Assembly (NCBI GenBank): GCA_009786045.1
Contig: WQTY01000072.1
Coordinates: 1 to 8,685, forward strand
Source: Pseudomonadota bacterium
Lineage (GTDB): Bacteria; Myxococcota_A; Bradymonadia; UBA4248
DNA length: 8,685 nt
Direction of reading: 5' to 3'
The position numbers and the translations under genes were made by a program. The notes beneath the pieces are model-generated. The model worked only from the letters and a program-made list of their open reading frames with translations, did no database searches and had not been told where the DNA came from. Below are positions 1 through 5,577 of the stretch, piece by piece (the stretch's first letter is position 1; each line of letters starts with the position of its first letter).

Positions 1-46
1 CCCAAAGGGCCTTCAATACGCCGCGCCTCGCTTGTGAAGGACAGAA

Positions 47-68
47 GGGCAGGCACGGGAGCCTGCCC
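47..68. repeat. Perfect 8-bp GC hairpin downstream of the minus-strand gene
   Basis: GGGCAGGC (47-54) is the exact reverse complement of GCCTGCCC (61-68), with a 6-base loop between. It lies about 18 bases beyond the stop codon of the minus-strand gene ending at 86, so it could stop that transcript or protect its 3' end. No T-run follows on the minus strand, so it is not a textbook intrinsic terminator. The adjoining CCCCTGC motif also occurs twice near the right edge of the window, which suggests a dispersed REP-like intergenic repeat. The structure is seen directly; its role is inferred. Confidence 0.5.
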
Positions 69-85
69 CTGCGAACGCCGCCCCT

Positions 86-808
86 CTAATCCTCGGCTTT
101 GATCGACTTGGCAGAACACGATTGACACTTGATGACAGTCCGGTACTTACGAAAAAACATAAAAGGAATGGCTATGCCTGCGATCGGAACAAGAACGAGC
201 GCGTTTAGCGTGTAGGGAAGAAACGTTGCCAACATAAAAAAACTGACGATAATGAGCCACAATATAATCTTTCCGACATGCGTCATTTTTTTCCGGCTCG
301 TAACCTTAGTTTTCGTTGAGCCACATCTGCAGCATGCTGCAGGTGTTCCTACAGACACAACAAGTGCATTTTTTTCCTCACCCAAGGGGGGCGAAATACT
401 TCCCAGCGCTTTCATGCACCGCTCACGCTCTGCACGATAGGTTTCATCCTCTGGCGCAATTTCTAAAATTTTATCGCACAGTTCAACGCGGCCGCGGTAT
501 GCATCCAAAGGGGTCGCATCCAGCTGAATGATATAAGCTTCTATGCCAGCGAATCTTTCCGCCAGGTCTGCCAAAATCATAAAAGCCCTGTTGCCCGACC
601 CAACCTCGCGATACATCCTGACGATTTTATTGGCTTCGACATATTGTCTGGACTTAAGCGCTTCCTGAAGAGAAGAAATAATATAGTCACGATCCCTGGC
701 AAATTCGTCTGCCAATGCGGATTGCTTAAAAGCATGGTCAAGGCCCGCTGTACCACCCCCAAACCCGACCTCTTCTTCTTTTTCCCTTTTCATTCTGCTT
801 TCGCTCAT
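86..808 (-). CDS. Hypothetical membrane protein with CxxC pairs flanking two TM helices
   Basis: I do not recognise a named family. With the ATG at 808 the protein has 240 residues. Residues 1 to about 150 are polar, rich in Glu/Arg/Lys and probably helical, and include a stretch that reads like a TPR-type helical repeat (about 40-135). A CCRC motif follows (Cys159, 160, 162), then a short basic loop, two closely spaced hydrophobic segments (about 181-199 and 202-219), a basic FRKYR stop-transfer patch and a CQSC motif (Cys228, 231). The two CxxC pairs could form one zinc ribbon, with the TM hairpin inserted between its knuckles and both knuckles on the cytoplasmic side. An in-frame GTG at 847 would add 13 residues. 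I prefer 808 because the 847 start has a GAGG almost touching it and leaves very little leader after the candidate promoter. Neither start has a strong Shine-Dalgarno sequence. The gene is transcribed away from the WG lipoprotein gene. Confidence 0.75.
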   Translation of the reverse strand: MSESRMKREKEEEVGFGGGTAGLDHAFKQSALADEFARDRDYIISSLQEALKSRQYVEANKIVRMYREVGSGNRAFMILADLAERFAGIEAYIIQLDATPLDAYRGRVELCDKILEIAPEDETYRAERERCMKALGSISPPLGEEKNALVVSVGTPAACCRCGSTKTKVTSRKKMTHVGKIILWLIIVSFFMLATFLPYTLNALVLVPIAGIAIPFMFFRKYRTVIKCQSCSAKSIKAED

Positions 809-870
809 AAAACTCAACCCAACTCTAACAGATAACGGCGTATCCACGCCTCAATAAACGCTTCTTTTGC

Positions 871-898
871 ACTATAATACTTCTGTCAACAAAGACAA
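871..898 (-). promoter_or_regulatory. Candidate sigma-70-type promoter for the minus-strand membrane gene
   Basis: On the minus strand, TTGTCT (complement of 893-898) is followed after 16 bases by TATAGT (complement of 871-876). These match 4/6 and 5/6 of the sigma-70 consensus. Transcription would start near 863, leaving about 55 bases before the ATG at 808. The plus strand has a perfect TATAAT at 873-878 over the same bases but no acceptable -35, so a plus-strand promoter here is less certain. The call rests on pattern matching only. Confidence 0.35.
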
Positions 899-962
899 AT
901 AATATCCAGCGCCTTCCGACAAAACTATGTGACTGTCATGCCAACTTGGATAAGTTTGTTGT

Positions 963-1110
963 AAGGAGGGAAATTTGAATGTGTCGCCACATAACATGAG
1001 AACGCTCTCGCACCCAGGTGACGCATCTTTTCAGAACTCGAAAGTTCTTGGCGTCACCGCAAATATCCTCGATAAAATTCCTCCCCTAACCTATACAAAG
1101 GGGCGTTTTT
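963..1110 (+). promoter_or_regulatory. Structured 5' leader, candidate cis-regulatory RNA for the WG lipoprotein
   Basis: This 148-base region upstream of the lipoprotein gene has layered structure. A strong Shine-Dalgarno sequence (AAGGAGG, 963-969) precedes a six-codon ORF (979-999). A small hairpin pairs ATGTG 979-983 with CACAT 988-992. A larger hairpin pairs GGTGACGC 1017-1024 with GCGTCACC 1051-1058, and inside it AGAACT 1033-1038 pairs with AGTTCT 1043-1048. A closing helix is possible between 965-969/972-976 and 1075-1084, ten base pairs with a two-base bulge, which would bury the Shine-Dalgarno. CCCCT 1083-1087 can instead pair with AGGGG 1099-1103, followed by CG and five T, like a terminator. 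The two folds compete for bases 1083-1084. I do not recognise a known riboswitch class. The helices are read by eye; regulation is inferred. Confidence 0.4.
979..999 (+). CDS. Possible six-codon leader peptide (MCRHIT)
   Basis: An ATG at 979 opens a six-codon frame ending in TGA at 997-999. It follows AGGAGG (964-969) with a 9-base spacer, the best ribosome-binding site in this part of the window. The lipoprotein gene downstream lacks such a site. A TTG at 975 in another frame could use the same site, but its long product is mostly an antisense-like shadow of the lipoprotein's acidic repeats. The codons overlap the small hairpin 979-992, so translation could alter folding of the leader. The composition does not point to an amino-acid attenuator, because no residue is repeated. 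Expression is unproven. Confidence 0.25.
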   Translation: MCRHIT

Positions 1111-1168
1111 CACGTCTGCTGAAAAGATATCTTCGGCATAAACTCAACCCTGTTCCCCCGAGTTCCTC

Positions 1169-2902
1169 ATGCAGCTTGCCCTCACCAACCGCTTTCCCAT
1201 ACTTACAGCGATTGCGATTGCCGCAATCTGCCTCTCATCGGTTTCATGCAAAAAAGCCCCATCGCCAGAGACTGCCCCGTCAGAGACGGTCGCAACGAAC
1301 GACGTGGCGCTGGATAACGCCCAAAACGCGGACACACCGAATGAGGCGCTGTCTGAGGACAACGTGGCGCCAGAGGATATCCCGGATGCTGACACACCGA
1401 ATGAGGATCTGTCTGAAGACAGCGTGGCCGCAGAAGATATCCCGGATGAGGATACACCGAGTGAGGATCTGTCTGAAAACAATGCCCCGGAAGACACCGA
1501 CAACGAACAAGACTCTAAAGTAATCGCCACACCCGACAGCCCATGTGCTTCAAAACAGTTGATGAAGGTAAGTCAGCGCTCGGGCAACACCACCCAATAC
1601 GGCATCATTGATGCGGATGGCAACGTCGTGGTGCCAGCAAAGTACAACGCCATAAAGAGTCCCATCTGTCTCGACACCGGCGTCTTCCTCTTCATTGACG
1701 ATATCAGTGAATGCGATAATGACGAAGATTTCTGCGACAAAATCGAAATGATTCGTTCGTATCCAAAAACCTCATTAAAGCTTGTTGGTATTAAGGCCCA
1801 AAGCATTGATTTCAGTGCACCTGAAGACGGTTTTTTCAAGGTGTATTATAACAATTGCGGGGAAGGTGAGTGCAATCAGGTTGTCCTGAACACCAGGGGT
1901 GAGGTCGTGATGGATGCAGCTCTGCATAAAGAGGGGCGATTCGTCGAGATAGATATTGAGGACTGTGATGGCGAACCCTGTGCAGTGGTCAGAGCCCGCT
2001 GCCGCTGTTGTGGCCCTGGGGGCTATGAATCCATGGATAACTGCGGGCTCTACTCGCTGCTAACGGGCAAACGCCTGAATCAGACTAAGTTAGAGGCCTG
2101 TCTCACAAAACAAGCTGGGGTATTTCCCGTCAAAGTTGCCAAAAAGGGCTGGGGATTTATGGATCCACGGGGCAAGATGCTGGTACCTGCACAATTCAAA
2201 GATATCGGTACATTTGGAGAGGGACGCTTTCCCATTCAGCGCAACGGTTTGTGGGCTTATGTCGATAAAGATGGCAAAGAAGAGATCTCGCCGCGCTTCG
2301 ATTGGGCTGGGCCGTTTGCACAGGGACGGGCTATGGTTAAACTTAATATCGACCAGGCCAGGGAACTATGTGGCGATTCTGGCAAAACGCCTCAGACCGG
2401 CAATAAAAACGTTCTGGCAGCATGCAAAGAAGGATTTGCCCCCTGGGAGCGCGCGCTAAAAGAAAACGAGCGCGAGCGGCGTGAGAGTCCTTGGGCGTAT
2501 AAGCCATTTGAGGAATTTGGCTGGGCTTATATTGACGCACAAGGGCAGGTCATCAGCCGATTTGACTATACCAATTTCAACTGGGATGGCTATGAGTACG
2601 TGGCAACCAGTTTCATCAACGGGCTTGCCCGCGTCGAACGAGGTGGTTTGTATGGCTATATCGACATCAACGGACACGAGGTGATTGCGCCTCAGTTCGT
2701 AAGGGCCGAAGACTTTTCCAATAATCGGGCCCTCGTAGAGCTCACGTTTGCGCAGGTTAAGGCGCTTTGCGGCCATTCGGAACCATCTTCTCCCTCCAAA
2801 AACAAAAATGTTCTGAAGGCATGCGAAAATCTTAACCTCAACAATGCGAAAACTTTTTCTGCCTATATTAACACGAAGGGTGAGGTTATCAGCTTGGAAT
2901 AA
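1169..2902 (+). CDS. WG-repeat lipoprotein with acidic repeat linker, Cys-rich
   Basis: This 577-aa protein is predicted to be exported and lipid-anchored. A hydrophobic segment (about 9-22) leads to Cys27 in SSVSC, a loose lipobox. Residues 28-120 form an acidic, low-complexity linker with a 20-residue repeat starting near Ala54 (about 2.8 copies). The rest carries WG-type (KWG, beta-propeller-like) repeats of the form W/Y-G-Y/F-I/M-D-x-x-G-x-x-x-x-P-x-F/Y. Examples are YGIIDADGN, WGFMDPRGK, LWAYVDKDGK, GWAYIDAQGQ and YGYIDINGH. Two short CX4C pairs and an RCRCC cluster make it Cys-rich, consistent with disulfides outside the cytoplasm. A Cys-containing insertion is duplicated near residues 387-421 and 520-554. 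ATG 1169 is the only practical start, because an in-frame TAA lies at 1139-1141, yet no good Shine-Dalgarno precedes it. WG repeats are usually linked to protein or ligand binding; no enzymatic function is indicated. Confidence 0.85.
   Translation: MQLALTNRFPILTAIAIAAICLSSVSCKKAPSPETAPSETVATNDVALDNAQNADTPNEALSEDNVAPEDIPDADTPNEDLSEDSVAAEDIPDEDTPSEDLSENNAPEDTDNEQDSKVIATPDSPCASKQLMKVSQRSGNTTQYGIIDADGNVVVPAKYNAIKSPICLDTGVFLFIDDISECDNDEDFCDKIEMIRSYPKTSLKLVGIKAQSIDFSAPEDGFFKVYYNNCGEGECNQVVLNTRGEVVMDAALHKEGRFVEIDIEDCDGEPCAVVRARCRCCGPGGYESMDNCGLYSLLTGKRLNQTKLEACLTKQAGVFPVKVAKKGWGFMDPRGKMLVPAQFKDIGTFGEGRFPIQRNGLWAYVDKDGKEEISPRFDWAGPFAQGRAMVKLNIDQARELCGDSGKTPQTGNKNVLAACKEGFAPWERALKENERERRESPWAYKPFEEFGWAYIDAQGQVISRFDYTNFNWDGYEYVATSFINGLARVERGGLYGYIDINGHEVIAPQFVRAEDFSNNRALVELTFAQVKALCGHSEPSSPSKNKNVLKACENLNLNNAKTFSAYINTKGEVISLE
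1328..1495 (+). repeat. 60-bp in-frame tandem repeat encoding the acidic linker
   Basis: Units start at 1328, 1388 and 1448; the third is incomplete. Each encodes about 20 residues of the pattern A/E-D-T-P-N/S-E-x-L-S-E-(D/N)-(N/S) followed by V-A-x-E-D-I-P-D. The period is a multiple of three, so copy-number change would keep the reading frame. Unit differences include both silent and replacement changes, so the array is not brand new. The other strand and frames stay open across the array, producing Arg-rich and Ser-rich shadow ORFs that should not be annotated. Confidence 0.85.
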
Positions 2903-3008
2903 TTCTTGTGCCACACAAAGGGTTCCGTCATCTGGCCAAAGGGCGCGTGCAAAACGCATGAGGCTGCGGCGAATGGATGTCCGGCAAAGATGCGAAAAAT
3001 ATATAAAA

Positions 3009-3043
3009 GCAGCGCGTATTGCCGCAAGCGGCAATAGCGCTGC
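3009..3043. repeat. 15-bp hairpin with a single bulged G (first of an abutting pair)
   Basis: GCAGCGC (3009-3015) pairs with GCGCTGC (3037-3043). G3016 is unpaired on the left side, then TATTGCCG (3017-3024) pairs with CGGCAATA (3029-3036) around the loop CAAG. Every other base in the arms is matched. It lies 107 bases after the WG lipoprotein stop. No T-run follows directly, so a terminator role is uncertain. Confidence 0.75.
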
Positions 3044-3077
3044 GCGTGGCCGTATCGACACCGTCGATAGGCCACGC
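3044..3077. repeat. 15-bp hairpin with a single bulged G (second of an abutting pair)
   Basis: GCGTGGCC (3044-3051) pairs with GGCCACGC (3070-3077). G3052 is bulged, then TATCGAC (3053-3059) pairs with GTCGATA (3063-3069) around the loop ACC. The layout matches the preceding hairpin although most stem bases differ, and no base separates the two. Both show the same bulged G followed by TAT on the 5' arm. Confidence 0.75.
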
Positions 3078-3105
3078 CAGTTCAGTACGCAGGAAATGAT
3101 TTAGA

Positions 3106-3137
3106 ACCAACACCTTTGGTGAAAATGTTTTATTTTT
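3106..3137 (+). terminator. Weak terminator-like stem with T-rich tail
   Basis: ACCAA (3106-3110) can pair with TTGGT (3116-3120); alternatively CACC 3111-3114 pairs with GGTG 3118-3121. After a short A-rich gap comes a T-rich stretch (3128-3137, TTTTATTTTT). The stem is short and the T-run is displaced, so it is a poor intrinsic terminator alone. With the two strong hairpins just upstream it may help end the lipoprotein transcript. Confidence 0.25.
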
Positions 3138-3155
3138 GATGGACATCGCTCAAAA

Positions 3156-3175
3156 CTGGCGTACCCATACGCCAG
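3156..3175. repeat. Perfect 8-bp hairpin, CTGGCGTA arm (pair member 1)
   Basis: CTGGCGTA (3156-3163) is the exact reverse complement of TACGCCAG (3168-3175), with the loop CCCA. It is followed 11 bases later by a second hairpin of nearly the same arm sequence. The 5' arm, extended to AACTGGCGT (3154-3162), could pair instead with ACGCCAGTT at 3074-3082, at the foot of the preceding hairpin pair. Confidence 0.7.
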
Positions 3176-3186
3176 CCTCACCCAAA

Positions 3187-3206
3187 TTGGTGTAACAGTA
3201 CACCAG
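3187..3206. repeat. 7-8-bp hairpin, TTGGTGTA arm (pair member 2)
   Basis: TTGGTGTA (3187-3194) pairs with TACACCAG (3199-3206) around the loop ACAG: seven Watson-Crick pairs plus a terminal T-G wobble. Compared with the hairpin at 3156-3175, the C-G pair at arm position 5 is T-A here, a compensatory double change, and the terminal C-G is T-G. Size and loop length are identical. Confidence 0.65.
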
Positions 3207-3425
3207 ACACCATGCCATGATAGCCATGACAGGGTGCACGGCACCATCCAAGGATACCCAGCATCCGCAGCAGGGACAGGACAATCCGTCTGCCATGCCT
3301 TTACCATTCATAAGCGGCACACTTCTGGCAAAACGCGGCAGCATTAAACCCTGGCCAATATCTCGCTGGTTTTTGGGTTTGCTGTATCTGGTTATCGTTC
3401 ACATTGCTTCCAGGAGTTTTTTTAC

Positions 3426-4100
3426 ATGATCCGCATTCTCCTAAACCATCGCACAGCGCACATCATACTGTCACTCCTGTTCTCCACAATTCTCTCTCTG
3501 GGTATGCCGAAAACCCTCCTGGCCGATGACAATAAAGGTACCATAGATGAAGAGGCTGTTCTCTACAATGAGGAAGGCAATACCAACGAATTCCAGTCCT
3601 ACCGTGAGTGGAAATATGGCAATGACTCCCAAACCAAAGACACTCGTACAAAGGGGAATGAAGTGTTTATCAGCGTCGGATACAACGCCGCATGGAGGCT
3701 ATGGACCACGGCACACGGCACAAATTTCGACATCAGTTTTGGCCACCGCTGGGACTCGTTCGCACTCCTCGGCGAATTTTCTCTGGACTTATACGCCATC
3801 GAAAAAGATTCAGTTGGCTGGCCATATGATGAGAAGAAATCCGTTATTATGCCAGTGTTTTCGCTCTTAGCGCTGCTCAGGTTTTACATCAATGCTGACA
3901 ATTGGGATTTTTGGTTCCAACTGGGTCTGGGCATCGCACTCGCACCCAAGGCTTTTTTCGACTCGCCTATTCTTCCTGCCGGCAAAGTGGGTATTGGCCT
4001 GACATGTCGCATCACCGATAGGCTCGGCATCGGCGCAGGCATCAATGTTGGTTTCCCAGCAACAATCGAGGCTTCACTGCACTTTCGGACGAGCTTTTAA
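3426..4100 (+). CDS. Secreted outer-membrane beta-barrel-like protein
   Basis: This 224-aa protein has a long N-terminal hydrophobic signal (about 12-26) with probable cleavage after Ala33 (LLA/DD). A charged, unstructured stretch (34-75) follows. From about residue 77 to the end it alternates polar and hydrophobic residues with many aromatics and Gly turns, as in small outer-membrane barrels. Examples are the strands around EVFISVGYNAAW, FDISFGHRWDSFALLGEF, FWFQLGLGIAL and GIGAGINVGF. The last residue is Phe and the last strand is amphipathic (SLHFRTSF), the usual C-terminal signal for BAM-dependent insertion. AGGAG (3412-3416) lies 9 bases before the ATG. I cannot name a family; OmpA-like or porin-fold small barrels without a plug are possible. 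It converges on trpB2. Confidence 0.75.
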   Translation: MIRILLNHRTAHIILSLLFSTILSLGMPKTLLADDNKGTIDEEAVLYNEEGNTNEFQSYREWKYGNDSQTKDTRTKGNEVFISVGYNAAWRLWTTAHGTNFDISFGHRWDSFALLGEFSLDLYAIEKDSVGWPYDEKKSVIMPVFSLLALLRFYINADNWDFWFQLGLGIALAPKAFFDSPILPAGKVGIGLTCRITDRLGIGAGINVGFPATIEASLHFRTSF

Positions 4101-4123
4101 GGACTTTGCGAAAAACCTTCAAA

Positions 4124-4141
4124 GGGGGAACTGGTGCCCCC
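4124..4141. terminator. GGGGG/CCCCC stem in the convergent gene gap
   Basis: GGGGG (4124-4128) pairs with CCCCC (4137-4141) across an 8-base loop, 23 bases after the barrel-protein stop. It sits between two convergent genes, where a terminator is expected. No T-run follows on the plus strand, so factor-independent activity is doubtful. Confidence 0.25.
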
Positions 4142-4208
4142 GGAGCTTCATCCATCGATTCCGGCGATGACGCACATCGGCAGAAGCCATGGATAAAACA
4201 TCGAAGAG

Positions 4209-4262
4209 TGCCCGAGGCTTACCGGTGACGATATCGTCAATACGGCAGTTCCGAATCGGGCA
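4209..4262 (-). terminator. Two-tier inverted repeat downstream of trpB2
   Basis: TGCCCGA (4209-4215) pairs with TCGGGCA (4256-4262), and inside it is a perfect 14-base palindrome TGACGATATCGTCA (4226-4239). The element begins about 20 bases after the trpB2 stop on the minus strand. Ten bases beyond the outer arm the minus strand reads TTTTAT. This suits a 3'-end structure for the trpB2 transcript; the inner palindrome could equally be a dimeric protein site. Confidence 0.35.
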
Positions 4263-4281
4263 TCTCTGTCGATCGAGGTCT

Positions 4282-5577
4282 TCAGTCGAGTTTATTGTCG
4301 AGGAAAGAAGCGTAAGCAGGAATTTCCATCAGACCTGTGCCAGATATACCGATAAGGAACGTCTTGGCCTGACCCTCGGCATCCGCTTGTTTAATTCGCT
4401 CAATCACACCTGCGATCGCATGGCTGGACTCGGGCGCCGGGATGATACCCTCACAGCGGGCAAACAAAACGGCATCCGCAAACGTGCGAGACTGAGGCAG
4501 GGCAATCGCATTGATCAATCCCTGGTGGAGTGCTTCGGAGATGATGGGGCTCGCGCCATGGAACCGCAAACCGCCCGCATGGATAGGACTCGGGAGGAAG
4601 TGATTGCCAAGCGTGTACATCTTGATTTTCGGCAAAATCTCCGCCGTATCAGGAAAATCATAGCGATACTCGCCTTCGGTAAGCGTCGGGCAGCTGGAAG
4701 GTTCCACGGCCGTAATCCGAATGTCCTTGCCGCCGTGCCGCTCCGTCATGAAGGGCGCGATAAGACCGCCAAAGTTCGAACCGCCGCCATGGCAGCCAAT
4801 GACCTCATCCGGATCCACACCCAGCTGTGCCAGCTGATGCTGTGCTTCCAGTCCGATGATCGACTGGTGCAGGAGAACGTGATTCAGCACAGAACCCAGC
4901 ACATAGTAGGTGTCCTTGTGCGTCTTGGCATACTCGACAGCTTCGCTGATGGCAAGGCCGAGGCTTCCCGGATTATTTGGATCTTCTGCCAGCACATCCC
5001 GGCCTGCTTGCGTAAAATCAGATGGGGAGGGATGAATCTCACTGCCATACAGTTCGATCGCTGTACGCCGCACTGGCTTGCTCTCGTAAGAACACTTCAC
5101 CATGAAGACAATCAGGGGAAGATCGAAATAGTGTGCTGCAAAGGCAAGGGCCGTTCCCCACTGCCCGCCGCCGGTCTCGGTCGTAAGAAGTTTGGCACCG
5201 TCGCGTTTGGCATAGTAAGCCTGCGGCAGGGCGGAATTTATCTTGTGCGATCCAAGCGGCGTCGCGCCTTCGTACTTGTAATATACTCGGCACTTCGTCC
5301 CAAGCGCCTTTTCAAACCGCGTGGCACGCAGTAGCGGCGTCGGACGATACTTGGCATAAACCTCCAGCACAGCCTCGGGAACGTCGACCAGCACCTGATC
5401 CGACACCTCCTGTCCCAGAAGGCTGGGCGCCATGAAATTTAAAAAGTCCGGACCGATGGGCGTGCCTGTCGCCGGATCGATGGGGGGATGCAACTTCAGC
5501 CCAATGTCGTTGTGCGCATAATAATACTGCGCCGGAACGCCACCGGGTGTAAACTTTACCTTGTCTACCACTCGCAT
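4282..5577 (-). CDS. trpB2: Tryptophan synthase beta chain, TrpB2-like
   Basis: A PLP enzyme expected to make L-tryptophan from indole and L-serine in the cytoplasm. The 431 residues follow the TrpB2 branch: RPTPLLRA (78-85), YYKYEGATPLGSHKINSA (99-116) with the PLP lysine at Lys112, TTETGGGQWG (132-141) with the catalytic Glu134, the phosphate-binding loop GCHGGGSNFGG (261-271), and EGIIPAPESSHAI near 376-388. The extended N-terminal region (about 1-75) is also typical of TrpB2 rather than TrpB1. The ATG at 5577 is chosen because AAGGAG lies 6 bases upstream and the TrpB2-like sequence begins there; an upstream in-frame extension to 5688 looks non-coding. No trpA or other trp gene is adjacent, as is common for TrpB2, which may scavenge free indole. 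A 381-codon open frame on the opposite strand (4189-5334) is a shadow of this gene. Confidence 0.93.
   Translation of the reverse strand: MRVVDKVKFTPGGVPAQYYYAHNDIGLKLHPPIDPATGTPIGPDFLNFMAPSLLGQEVSDQVLVDVPEAVLEVYAKYRPTPLLRATRFEKALGTKCRVYYKYEGATPLGSHKINSALPQAYYAKRDGAKLLTTETGGGQWGTALAFAAHYFDLPLIVFMVKCSYESKPVRRTAIELYGSEIHPSPSDFTQAGRDVLAEDPNNPGSLGLAISEAVEYAKTHKDTYYVLGSVLNHVLLHQSIIGLEAQHQLAQLGVDPDEVIGCHGGGSNFGGLIAPFMTERHGGKDIRITAVEPSSCPTLTEGEYRYDFPDTAEILPKIKMYTLGNHFLPSPIHAGGLRFHGASPIISEALHQGLINAIALPQSRTFADAVLFARCEGIIPAPESSHAIAGVIERIKQADAEGQAKTFLIGISGTGLMEIPAYASFLDNKLD

Larger units (their letters stand above)
2903..3425. other. 523-bp hairpin-rich region without a convincing gene
   Basis: No frame here shows a convincing protein. 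The stretch instead holds at least five inverted repeats: two abutting 15-bp hairpins (3009-3043, 3044-3077), a weak terminator-like stem with a T-rich tail (3106-3137), a related pair of short hairpins (3156-3175, 3187-3206) and a small stem (3233-3245). AAACCC (3346-3351) can also pair with GGGTTT (3375-3380) just upstream of the next gene. A 70-codon frame (3217-3429) ends in an ATGA overlap with the next start but has no ribosome-binding site and looks accidental. The density of perfect stems suggests a structured RNA, a REP/BIME-like element or a combination. Confidence 0.6.

Noticed and set aside
873..878. Perfect TATAAT on the plus strand as a promoter for the lipoprotein leader
   Set aside because: No acceptable -35 lies at 16-18 bases and there is no extended -10 TG in register. 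It overlaps the better-supported minus-strand -10, so I did not annotate it separately.
975..1523. 182-codon frame starting at TTG 975 with a strong Shine-Dalgarno
   Set aside because: Two thirds of it overlaps the lipoprotein gene in another frame. Its Arg/Thr-rich C-terminal repeats are the frame-shifted reading of the acidic 60-bp repeat. The ribosome site is noted under the leader instead.
1144..1530. 128-codon Ser-rich repetitive frame on the minus strand
   Set aside because: It is the antisense reading of the acidic repeat, open only because of the repeat's composition. There is no independent support for a gene.
2456..3061. 201-codon frame on the minus strand across the end of the lipoprotein gene
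   Set aside because: It is antisense to a confident CDS and runs into the hairpin region. It shows no domain and no ribosome site.
3217..3429. 70-codon frame whose stop overlaps the barrel-protein ATG (ATGA)
   Set aside because: The overlap and a hydrophobic C-terminal stretch are suggestive of coupling. There is no ribosome site, however, and the composition is not protein-like. The downstream gene has its own AGGAG. Chance is the simpler reading.
4189..5334. 381-codon open frame on the plus strand opposite trpB2
   Set aside because: It lies almost wholly antisense to a well-supported trpB2 with intact catalytic motifs. Its translation is Arg/His-rich, with no recognisable domain and no ribosome site.
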